7,580 bases of DNA from Desulfobacterales bacterium (lineage in GTDB: Bacteria; Desulfobacterota; Desulfobacteria; Desulfobacterales; QNYZ01). Positions 1-5,643 of the stretch are shown piece by piece. Position 1 is the first letter of the stretch, and each line of letters begins with the position of its first letter. The notes under the pieces are model-generated. The model was not told the origin of the DNA. It saw only the letters and a program-made list of their open reading frames with translations, and did no database searches. A program made the position numbers and the translations under genes. The stretch is from NCBI GenBank assembly GCA_029938515.1, contig JAOZUU010000125.1, positions 1 through 7,580 of the forward strand, written 5' to 3'.

Positions 1-19
1 TTTCGCAACGCAGCCAGGC

Positions 20-64
20 GGGATGCATCGGCTTTTTTGACAACGATAGTTGGGATGCATCGGC
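20..64. repeat. Pair of 13-base direct repeats containing an 8-base palindrome
   Basis: The word GGGATGCATCGGC occurs at 20-32 and again at 52-64, a period of 32 bases. Each copy contains the perfect palindrome GATGCATC (22-29 and 54-61). The pair lies just past the 3' end of the minus-strand FAH-fold gene. The plus strand is open from base 1 to a TAA at 97-99 and would encode about 32 residues including RRDAS and TTIVGMHRR. This frame looks to me like the pseudo-coding text of a dispersed intergenic repeat rather than a gene, but that impression is from memory only. No T-tract terminator is seen here. Confidence 0.5.
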
Positions 65-79
65 GCTTAGAATGTGAAG

Positions 80-1084
80 CTATTTTTTGCGCGAGCCCAT
101 AACAACTATTGCTGTACTGCGTCCCAGCATGGCCGAGTAGAATTCAACCCTGTCACCGGGCTGCAGAAAGAATAATTGCGCCAGCCACCGCTCGGCCGCT
201 CGCTTTTTGGAAAACCCGCTGGTCACCATAAGGCCGATTTTCTGCCATATTGTTGGCAATTGAAACTGAACACCACTTGTCGTCCCTGTGGCCACAAAGG
301 CCCATTCTCCGACATCTTTCTTCTTGAATATTTCGGTAAAGACCTGGCCGGGACGCATCAAACAGTCCCGCGCCAAAAGGTGTTGGCGTTTTTCACCATT
401 GACCCGAAGCGCTATGTCCAGCTTCTCCCATACCGCCGCATTGCCGACAACCAGCAGGGAACCCACATGCAGGGCATCCTTAAAGCTCTTGGCCTCAGTG
501 AATCCGGGAGCCATATTATCCGCATCATAGGTTCTGACCTGGATTCCCCGGTCGGTCCAGTCGTTAGCCAGTATATAACCGAAACGATGCGAATTACCTC
601 TTTGCATCAATATACCGATCTCCGCCTCATAATCAAGATGAGGCCTGAAAACAATATCGGAATTGGCGCTTACCGCAGGACCGAATTTGCGAAAATGAAA
701 CGAGTCCTCAAGCCGTACCTCTTTCTGGTGGCTGGGATAGGTCATTGCGTATCCCCATGTATCGACATGGGGATCGGGTAAAGGGCTCTGCAGGTTCTTC
801 CATTGAATGGTCTCAGGGTTTTCGGAAGGAGTTGCAACCCATGCGGCGAGATCGTGATTCCATATATCTTCAAAAGGTAACGCGTGCGGCAGGATGCTTA
901 CCCCTGTTTCATTATGATTGATCACCCGGCGCCACTCATCTTTTGCAACTCGACAGAAAACGGCAAAATCAGGTCCGCCAACCGAATCAGGCCCCGCATT
1001 TTCAACAACATCACCCGCCTGGGATCCTGCTGATATAAAGCATAACCCCAAAATTGCAAATAGTAACGACAACCCTCGAAACAT
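80..1084 (-). CDS. Exported fumarylacetoacetate hydrolase (FAH) family protein
   Basis: This 334-residue protein has an FAH-superfamily C-terminal domain. That fold uses a divalent metal in C-C hydrolases, decarboxylases and isomerases acting on keto-acids. Visible signatures, numbered from the ATG, are LDYEAEIG with metal ligands E153 and E155, ANDWTDRGIQ with the third ligand D175, AKSF near 198, TGTTSG near 267, and PGDRVEF near 309. The N-terminus is a clear Sec signal peptide: a short MFRG n-region, a hydrophobic stretch of about 17 residues, and a likely cleavage after SQA, with no good lipobox. I start at the ATG at 1084, preceded by a weak GGAT, and not at a TTG at 1096 that lacks a binding site and only adds four residues before the signal peptide. 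It is the last gene of the minus-strand run, 39 bases after the TIM-barrel gene. Substrate is unknown. Family membership is confident, export is inferred. Confidence 0.85.
   Translation of the reverse strand: MFRGLSLLFAILGLCFISAGSQAGDVVENAGPDSVGGPDFAVFCRVAKDEWRRVINHNETGVSILPHALPFEDIWNHDLAAWVATPSENPETIQWKNLQSPLPDPHVDTWGYAMTYPSHQKEVRLEDSFHFRKFGPAVSANSDIVFRPHLDYEAEIGILMQRGNSHRFGYILANDWTDRGIQVRTYDADNMAPGFTEAKSFKDALHVGSLLVVGNAAVWEKLDIALRVNGEKRQHLLARDCLMRPGQVFTEIFKKKDVGEWAFVATGTTSGVQFQLPTIWQKIGLMVTSGFSKKRAAERWLAQLFFLQPGDRVEFYSAMLGRSTAIVVMGSRKK
751..774. repeat. Perfect 10-bp stem with 4-base loop inside the FAH-fold gene
   Basis: The arms ATCCCCATGT (751-760) and ACATGGGGAT (765-774) are exact reverse complements separated by ATCG. 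The structure lies within the coding region for the PDPHVDTWGY segment. Neither strand has a T tract after it, so it is not an intrinsic terminator. It may be incidental to codon choice or may affect mRNA folding. Confidence 0.6.
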
Positions 1085-1110
1085 AACTTTATCCAAAATT
1101 GTTTACGATA

Positions 1111-1122
1111 ATATGGCCATAT
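1111..1122. promoter_or_regulatory. 12-bp perfect palindrome between the TIM-barrel and FAH-fold genes
   Basis: ATATGGCCATAT is fully self-complementary. It occupies the 39-base gap between the stop codon of the upstream gene (1124-1126) and the start of the FAH-fold gene (1084). It could be a binding site for a dimeric regulator or could be chance. No matching second copy was noticed in the window. Confidence 0.25.
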
Positions 1123-1123
1123 G

Positions 1124-1990
1124 TTATGGCGCTTTTAACAACGCATCCACGGAATAACCGGTGTGGTGCAAAATCGGCATCAGGTAGGCCAGGCTCTTCC
1201 GGCCCGCGGCCTCGGGCCGGTCGACGTACGGGTACAGTTCCAGGCTGATGTCCCCCCGGTAGCCCAGTTTTTCCATGGTTTGAAAAATCTCGACAAAATT
1301 GATGGCCCCTTCACCGGCGATGAGATGATTATGCCGGCGCGTGGGGGCGATATCCTCGATGTGCACGTGACCGATCCAGGGAAATAGCATTTCGAAAGCC
1401 ACTGTCGGATTTTCCCCGGCACAATAAAAATGGCCGATATCGAAATTCAGACCCACCATCGGGGAGCGAATCTCCTCGATGAAAGGCTTAAACTCAGACG
1501 TTCTTTCCAGCAGCAGATCCGGTTCCGGTTCCACCAGCAGTTTCACTTCCAGCGCTTCAGCGGTTGGAATGACCCGATCCAGCCCCTGGTAAAAAATACT
1601 CAGCGCTTCTTCACGAGACATATTTTCAGGCAGGGGACCGCCGGGCGGAATCGATATATTACCGCACCCGAGGGTTCGGGCCAGTTTCAGGCAGGCGAGG
1701 GTATGGTCGATGCGTATCTGCCGGCGTTCGGCTTCCGGTTCGATCCATGAGGGCAGGTAGGTATCTCCCACGGCAAAGAGGGTAAAACTGTTCAAATTGG
1801 TGATCTTTAGCCGATACGTATTGAGAGCCGTTTTTACCTGGTCAAGGGCAGGGTCATCAAAATCAGGGGGATAAAGGTGGGGCCGATCGCACATGATCTC
1901 CACCCCTTTAAAGCCCAGGCGGGAAATCTTCTCTATGGCTTCAATCAGGGTATATTTAACAAAAGCGTTGGTGCTGTATCCGAAAATCAC
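1124..1990 (-). CDS. Sugar phosphate isomerase/epimerase-like TIM-barrel protein
   Basis: This 288-residue protein belongs to the xylose-isomerase-like TIM-barrel superfamily (AP endonuclease 2 type), which includes IolE, IolI, hydroxypyruvate isomerase and many keto-sugar epimerases. Diagnostic segments are GYSTNAF at the N-terminus, GFKGVEIMCD (residues 26-35), LLVEPEP (E154), NFDIGHFYC (D184, H187), GHVHIEDI (H210), IAGEGAINF (225-232) and ISLELYPY (E251). The acidic and histidine residues sit where the family binds its metal. Length is typical. The start is GTG at 1990, supported by an AAGGAG four bases upstream. The gene follows the inositol-phosphate synthase homologue by 81 bases, so a role on an inositol or other sugar phosphate derivative is plausible, but this is inferred from neighbourhood. 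Cytoplasmic, no signal peptide. The superfamily is sure, the reaction is not. Confidence 0.9.
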   Translation of the reverse strand: MIFGYSTNAFVKYTLIEAIEKISRLGFKGVEIMCDRPHLYPPDFDDPALDQVKTALNTYRLKITNLNSFTLFAVGDTYLPSWIEPEAERRQIRIDHTLACLKLARTLGCGNISIPPGGPLPENMSREEALSIFYQGLDRVIPTAEALEVKLLVEPEPDLLLERTSEFKPFIEEIRSPMVGLNFDIGHFYCAGENPTVAFEMLFPWIGHVHIEDIAPTRRHNHLIAGEGAINFVEIFQTMEKLGYRGDISLELYPYVDRPEAAGRKSLAYLMPILHHTGYSVDALLKAP

Positions 1991-1994
1991 GGTG

Positions 1995-2000
1995 CTCCTT
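1995..2000 (-). promoter_or_regulatory. Ribosome binding site that fixes the GTG start of the TIM-barrel gene
   Basis: Read on the minus strand this is AAGGAG, followed by CACC and then GTG at 1990-1988. It is the best Shine-Dalgarno match near this gene and supports the non-ATG start. Confidence 0.7.
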
Positions 2001-2040
2001 CAATCAATGGCTTAAACGGATCGAGACCTTTGAAAATGTT

Positions 2041-2055
2041 TCCGCCTTAGGCGGA
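2041..2055. terminator. Small GC-rich hairpin in the gap between inositol-phosphate synthase and TIM-barrel genes
   Basis: TCCGCC and GGCGGA form a perfect 6-bp stem around TTA. It lies 17 bases past the TGA of the upstream gene on the minus strand. What follows on that strand is AAACATTTTC, not a proper T run, so this is at best a weak terminator, an attenuator or an RNA-processing or stability element inside the operon. The type is a best fit only. Confidence 0.3.
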
Positions 2056-2071
2056 TTCGAGTTTCTGCCCC

Positions 2072-3226
2072 TCATTGCCCGCATTCACCGGCCAGTTTTT
2101 CCAAAGCCCGGACCTGATCCTGGAAGGTCAGGGGCGGGTTGGCACCCATGGGTTTCTTGAAGAAGAAACCGAGCTCCGGTATGAGCCCGCTCCGGCCGGC
2201 CTGTTTCAGGGCGACCATCCATCGTGCCAGATCAATGACCATGGGGGCTGCCAAGATCGAATCCCGGCCATGTAAGTTGAGACGGATACTCATAGGCAAA
2301 CCGAAAAGACCGTTGAAATCGACGACATCCCAGGCCTCCTTGGCGTCGCCCCGGGGAGGATAATAATCGATGCGCACGGTATGGGTGGGTCGACCGTACC
2401 GATTTCCCACCCGGTATCCGAGGATTTCATCCAGCAGTTCGGTCTTATTGGCCACTTTTCCCGCCGCCCGCTCGGGGTCCATCAGGTTTTTACCATCCGC
2501 ATTGCCTAAAAGGTTAAGGCTGTACCACCCATCCACAAACAACCCGCGTGCCTTCAAGGCCGAGGCCAGCGCGACTTTAAAATAGGTTTGACCGGTTTTA
2601 CCGTCGCAACCGGCTATCGGTACATCGCGTGTGACCGCTTCGTCAACAATGGGCCGGACTTCAACCGTATTGGGAGAAAAATTGACGACCGGTATACCGG
2701 CTCGAACGGCGGCCAGGACATAGGTCAAATCGGGAAAATCAGTCGGAGAGAGGGCTTTAAAAAGCATCTCTGCCGTTTTTAAGTTTTCCATATCGATCCG
2801 TTTGCCGGCAGGCAACAGGTTAATCAGAACCGCCTGTGATTTCGGATACAAGGATTTATAATATTCGATATCGGCGGTAACCTGATCGATCTGATCCTGC
2901 CAGGGGATGTTGCTGGATGGCGCCGGGCGGATGACCCGATCATTGAGTACCGCCTGGTGGTCAGCCCAGATCGTTTTGGGAAGAACCCCATGGGATTCGA
3001 TGGCTGTGATCAGTGGAGCATCCATCCGATCCCATCCCACGAAATCGATGGCGTAAAATGGCGGCAGATCAGGGAAAAGCCCGGCGGTGGTCAGACTGTG
3101 ATGGATGGATTCAGGATCGGTTCGAAGGTGCGCCGCGGCAACCGCCAATGTCGAAGCGACCGCCCCTTTGGCGCCGGCCACCATGAGCAAGACCGAAGCG
3201 GGGAGCACTTTGCTTGAGTGATTCAT
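2072..3226 (-). CDS. myo-Inositol-1-phosphate synthase family protein
   Basis: This 384-residue protein resembles L-myo-inositol-1-phosphate synthase (INO1/MIPS), which converts glucose 6-phosphate to inositol 1-phosphate with tightly bound NAD. Visible signatures are an N-terminal Rossmann loop VAGAKGAVAST (residues 16-26), VNFSPNT (181-187), GCDGKTGQT (206-214, with K210 likely catalytic), LNLLGNADGKNL (237-248), DYYPPRGDAKEAWD (287-300) and DSILAAPMVIDLARW (322-336). The length fits the shorter prokaryotic forms, not the roughly 510-residue eukaryotic ones. The ATG start has only a poor ribosome binding site (AGCAG), and a -10-like TATAAT lies about 65 bases upstream. It is the first gene of a minus-strand run with a TIM-barrel isomerase and an FAH-fold protein, which suggests production of an inositol phosphate for a lipid head group, solute or modified cyclitol. 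The family call is strong. The in vivo product is inferred. Confidence 0.92.
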   Translation of the reverse strand: MNHSSKVLPASVLLMVAGAKGAVASTLAVAAAHLRTDPESIHHSLTTAGLFPDLPPFYAIDFVGWDRMDAPLITAIESHGVLPKTIWADHQAVLNDRVIRPAPSSNIPWQDQIDQVTADIEYYKSLYPKSQAVLINLLPAGKRIDMENLKTAEMLFKALSPTDFPDLTYVLAAVRAGIPVVNFSPNTVEVRPIVDEAVTRDVPIAGCDGKTGQTYFKVALASALKARGLFVDGWYSLNLLGNADGKNLMDPERAAGKVANKTELLDEILGYRVGNRYGRPTHTVRIDYYPPRGDAKEAWDVVDFNGLFGLPMSIRLNLHGRDSILAAPMVIDLARWMVALKQAGRSGLIPELGFFFKKPMGANPPLTFQDQVRALEKLAGECGQ

Positions 3227-3290
3227 CTGCTAAAACTGACTATTTCCACCTTGAATGGCGTGAGACAAAATGTTCTATTTAAATCCAATA

Positions 3291-3296
3291 ATTATA
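3291..3296 (-). promoter_or_regulatory. Candidate -10 box for the inositol-phosphate synthase operon
   Basis: The minus strand reads TATAAT exactly. It would place transcription start roughly 55-60 bases before the ATG at 3226. A matching -35 is poor (GCAAAG at a 17-base spacing; a TTGTCA lies too far upstream), so this may need an activator or may be chance in an AT-rich tract. Confidence 0.35.
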
Positions 3297-3485
3297 TATC
3301 ATGCCGGTCACGTCTTTGCCATGACAAATTTCGATGCTTATGGATCACTCCGACAAAGGGATAGCGCCTATGTTTTCCCAGTCGATAGTGTTGCGTTGCA
3401 GCAAAGGGTTCATCCATCAGCGTTAGTTTTACGAGTTGATCTATTCTGACCATTTCGTCGCCATTTTAATCTTCAGCGTAACAAC

Positions 3486-3514
3486 TTGAAGGCATACCGG
3501 ATACGTGGTATCGA
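3486..3514 (+). promoter_or_regulatory. Candidate promoter for the MetE-like operon, with overlapping small inverted repeats
   Basis: TTGAAG (3486-3491) and TATCGA (3509-3514) are separated by 17 bases, a sigma-70-like arrangement with four of six matches in each box. The spacer and -10 also hold two overlapping inverted repeats, ATACC/GGTAT (3494-3498 with 3507-3511) and GATAC/GTATC (3500-3504 with 3508-3512), which could be an operator. Weak evidence overall. Confidence 0.3.
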
Positions 3515-3574
3515 TCCCCCATCATTCAAGATAAATTTAGCCTGATTGAAAAAACAGCAAAAGGTACTATATAG

Positions 3575-4639
3575 ATGGCCAATCGATTCAAACCCGGATT
3601 ACGGCCTGTTTTAATCGGCAGCCTGCCATACCGGGATCACGACGAGGCGCTGGCGCAGGTTATTGCCCATACGCCGGAAATCCCTTTGTGGGCGCAGCTA
3701 CCCGCTAACCCCCGCGAGCAAATGATTCCCCAGTTTCTCCCCGGGATGCCGGGACTTCGCACCGAAGAAGGCCGAATGTTTATCGCCCTCGGCGATGATA
3801 CCTTTGACACGGATCTCCTGGCATTTTACGAATCCTACCTGTCCATCACGGAAGCCGATGGTGATCCGGTTGAATCCGGATTTTCCCTGACCCCGGAAAC
3901 AGCGGGTGGATTTTTCAGCCTGGTCGATTACCTCAAGGCGCCATCGATTCCCCCTATGGCAGTAAAAGGGCAGGTGACCGGCCCGATCACTTTCGGCACC
4001 GGTGTCAAGGACGAAAACGGTCGATCCATTTTCTACGACGACCAGGCCCGGGATGCCGCCATAAAGCTGCTGGCTTTAAAAGCCCGCTGGCAGGTGCGGG
4101 AGCTGTCTTTGGGCGCATGGCCGGTGATTATCTTTATCGATGAGCCCGCCCTGGCCGGCTTCGGCTCATCGGAACTGATCAGCATTTCAAAAGAAGAGAT
4201 CATCGTCTGCCTTGAGGAAGTGATCACGGCCATTCATGCCGCCGGGGGTCTGGCGGGGATCCATGTCTGCGCCAATACCGACTGGTCCCTGGTACTGGCC
4301 TCGGGCGTGGATATCGTCAATTTCGATGCCTATTTATATTTTGACCGATTCATCCTTTACCCGGATCAGATCAAAACCTTTATCGAAGCTGGAGGCATAC
4401 TGGCCTGGGGGATTGTCCCCACCGGCGATCCCGCCCACATCGAACGGGAAACCACCGACACCCTCGCCGACCGGTGGCGGCAACAGGCCCGGCAGGTGGA
4501 AAAACTTGGGATCGATATGGATATCCTGACTGCGCAGTCCTTGATTACCCCCAGCTGTGGGGTCGGTTCGCTCTCCATTGACCACGCGGAAAAAGTGCTT
4601 AGATTGACTCAGAGATTATCGGATCGGCTTCGGAAATAA
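3575..4639 (+). CDS. MetE-like core methionine synthase (cobalamin-independent MetE C-terminal domain only)
   Basis: This 354-residue protein is a single TIM barrel of the MetE/UROD superfamily, less than half the length of classical two-domain MetE. Family segments are IGSLPYRDHDEAL (14-26), PEIPLWAQLP (34-43), GQVTGPITFG (132-141), FIDEPALAGFG (187-197), GIHVCANTDW (228-237), NFDAY (249-253) and ITPSCGVGSL (324-333). The zinc site that activates homocysteine should use H230, C232 and C328. The usual glutamate ligand is not obvious at its place, where D251 occurs instead. Short core-MetE proteins described from Dehalococcoides and related archaeal forms use a methyl-corrinoid donor, not methyl-tetrahydropteroyl-glutamate, and that is the likely donor here. 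The start has AAAGG nine to ten bases upstream. It heads the plus-strand operon, 53 bases before the MoxR ATPase. The homology is firm, the methyl donor is inferred. Confidence 0.82.
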   Translation: MANRFKPGLRPVLIGSLPYRDHDEALAQVIAHTPEIPLWAQLPANPREQMIPQFLPGMPGLRTEEGRMFIALGDDTFDTDLLAFYESYLSITEADGDPVESGFSLTPETAGGFFSLVDYLKAPSIPPMAVKGQVTGPITFGTGVKDENGRSIFYDDQARDAAIKLLALKARWQVRELSLGAWPVIIFIDEPALAGFGSSELISISKEEIIVCLEEVITAIHAAGGLAGIHVCANTDWSLVLASGVDIVNFDAYLYFDRFILYPDQIKTFIEAGGILAWGIVPTGDPAHIERETTDTLADRWRQQARQVEKLGIDMDILTAQSLITPSCGVGSLSIDHAEKVLRLTQRLSDRLRK

Positions 4640-4692
4640 ACATAACAGGAACACCCGAATCGACAATATTCAATTAAAAATCAGGATTTTTC

Positions 4693-5547
4693 ATGACTCA
4701 ACCCAAAAAAATCATTCCGTTTTCCGGCGCTAATAAATACATTCTGGACGAAGAACTGGCCGCCATTGTCAATATTTCCATGGCTCTGGAGATGCCCTTG
4801 TTGCTCAAGGGAGAACCTGGTACCGGCAAGACCATGCTGGCCCATGCTATCGCCGAGGCCCTTGACATGCCGCTGCTGGTGCTCAACGTAAAATCGAGCA
4901 TGAAACTGGTGGAGGCGCTGTATCAGTACGATACCCTGACCCGGTTGAATGATAGCCGTTTCGGTGATTCTCAGCGCGATGTCAGTGACATAGAGGCGTA
5001 TATCAAAATGGGTAAGATCGGTCAGTCCTTTACCACCGACGAACGGATTGTTCTTCTTATCGATGAGATCGACAAGGCGGATACCGATTTCCAGGACGAT
5101 ATGCTCGATGTGCTCGACCAGATGGAATTTGACATTATCGAGATCGATAAAACCATCCGCGCCCGGAACCGGCCGGTTATCGTGATCACTTCCAACGCCA
5201 AAAAAGACCTGTCCGATCCATTCCTGGGCCGATGCAACTTTCACCATATCGCCTTTCCGGACCCGAAGATGATGCGTCGGATTATCAAGGTGCATTTCCC
5301 GGAAATCGACACTGCGTTGATGGAGAATGCCGTGGACACCTTTTACCGGATGCGGGATCTGGATACCGTTGAAAAGCGCCCCGCCACCCGGGAATTAATC
5401 AACTGGATCCGGGCCTTGAGGTTTGATCCCGACTTCAAGCCTAAGCAGTTGAACAAAGGCGATGTGCCCTATCTGGGCGTTCTGTTTAAAAAAAGCGAGG
5501 ATTATCAAAAAGTTGCCGCCTCCGTGCAAAGAAGACGATTATTTTAA
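4693..5547 (+). CDS. MoxR-family AAA+ ATPase (CoxD/NorQ/CbbQ-like)
   Basis: This 284-residue cytoplasmic AAA+ ATPase has Walker A GEPGTGKT (residues 40-47), Walker B LLIDEIDK with D124 and E125, a sensor-1 asparagine N168 in TSNAKKDL, a probable arginine finger R180 in FLGRC, and a sensor-2-like arginine in KRPATRELINW (229-237). Length is normal for the MoxR class. MoxR ATPases form hexameric rings that work with a VWA-domain partner to mature metalloenzymes or remodel complexes. The next gene encodes such a partner, so the two are very likely a functional pair. A CAGGA lies about seven bases before the ATG. The gene is 53 bases after the MetE-like gene, and its stop codon overlaps the left arm of a long inverted repeat. 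The client protein is not identifiable from the window. Confidence 0.93.
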   Translation: MTQPKKIIPFSGANKYILDEELAAIVNISMALEMPLLLKGEPGTGKTMLAHAIAEALDMPLLVLNVKSSMKLVEALYQYDTLTRLNDSRFGDSQRDVSDIEAYIKMGKIGQSFTTDERIVLLIDEIDKADTDFQDDMLDVLDQMEFDIIEIDKTIRARNRPVIVITSNAKKDLSDPFLGRCNFHHIAFPDPKMMRRIIKVHFPEIDTALMENAVDTFYRMRDLDTVEKRPATRELINWIRALRFDPDFKPKQLNKGDVPYLGVLFKKSEDYQKVAASVQRRRLF

Positions 5548-5632
5548 CCTGAATTGAGCGATTTAATTGAAAGCCTTAGCACTCAATAGATTAGTGCAGA
5601 GTATGCAAAAAATCGCTAAATTCAGGTTTAAA
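5542..5632. repeat. Long imperfect inverted repeat between the MoxR and VWA genes
   Basis: The arms at 5546-5564 and 5610-5628 are 19 bases each and complementary at 18 positions. The single exception, at the G of GAATTGAGC, becomes a G-U pair in RNA. Past one mismatch, three more pairs extend the stem to 5542 and 5632. The 45-base loop contains a smaller GCACT/AGTGC hairpin (5579-5583 with 5593-5597). The left arm includes the MoxR stop codon and the right arm ends 15 bases before the VWA start. No T tract follows, so it is not a standard terminator. It could be an mRNA-stability or translation-control element, or a small MITE-like insertion. Confidence 0.75.
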
Positions 5633-5643
5633 GAATAACAGCA

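Larger units (their letters stand above)
3227..3574. other. Divergent intergenic region, 348 bases, no convincing gene
   Basis: This AT-richer stretch separates the divergent minus-strand and plus-strand operons and should hold both promoters. It contains a -10-like box for the minus strand at 3291-3296 and a weak -35/-10 pair for the plus strand at 3486-3514. A 59-codon plus-strand frame (3270-3449) lacks a good ribosome binding site. I looked for SAM and cobalamin riboswitch features, which would suit a methionine synthase gene, and recognised none. Confidence 0.6.

Noticed and set aside
176..781. A 201-codon plus-strand frame opposite the FAH-fold gene
   Set aside because: It is the antisense of a gene with clear family motifs and a signal peptide, its own translation shows no recognisable domain, and it has no ribosome binding site.
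1199..1220. Perfect 8-bp GC-rich inverted repeat (CCGGCCCG / CGGGCCGG, 6-base loop) near the 3' end of the TIM-barrel gene
   Set aside because: It lies within coding sequence for EAAGRK, where GC-rich codons easily create such pairs. No T tract follows on either strand and the gene continues past it.
3450..3574. SAM or cobalamin riboswitch upstream of the MetE-like gene
   Set aside because: No B12-box-like or SAM-box-like conserved core was recognised, and only short 5-bp stems are present.
4681..5295. A 204-codon minus-strand frame opposite the MoxR gene
   Set aside because: The plus-strand product has complete Walker A, Walker B and sensor motifs. The antisense product is His/Gln-rich with no recognisable domain, typical of a shadow frame.
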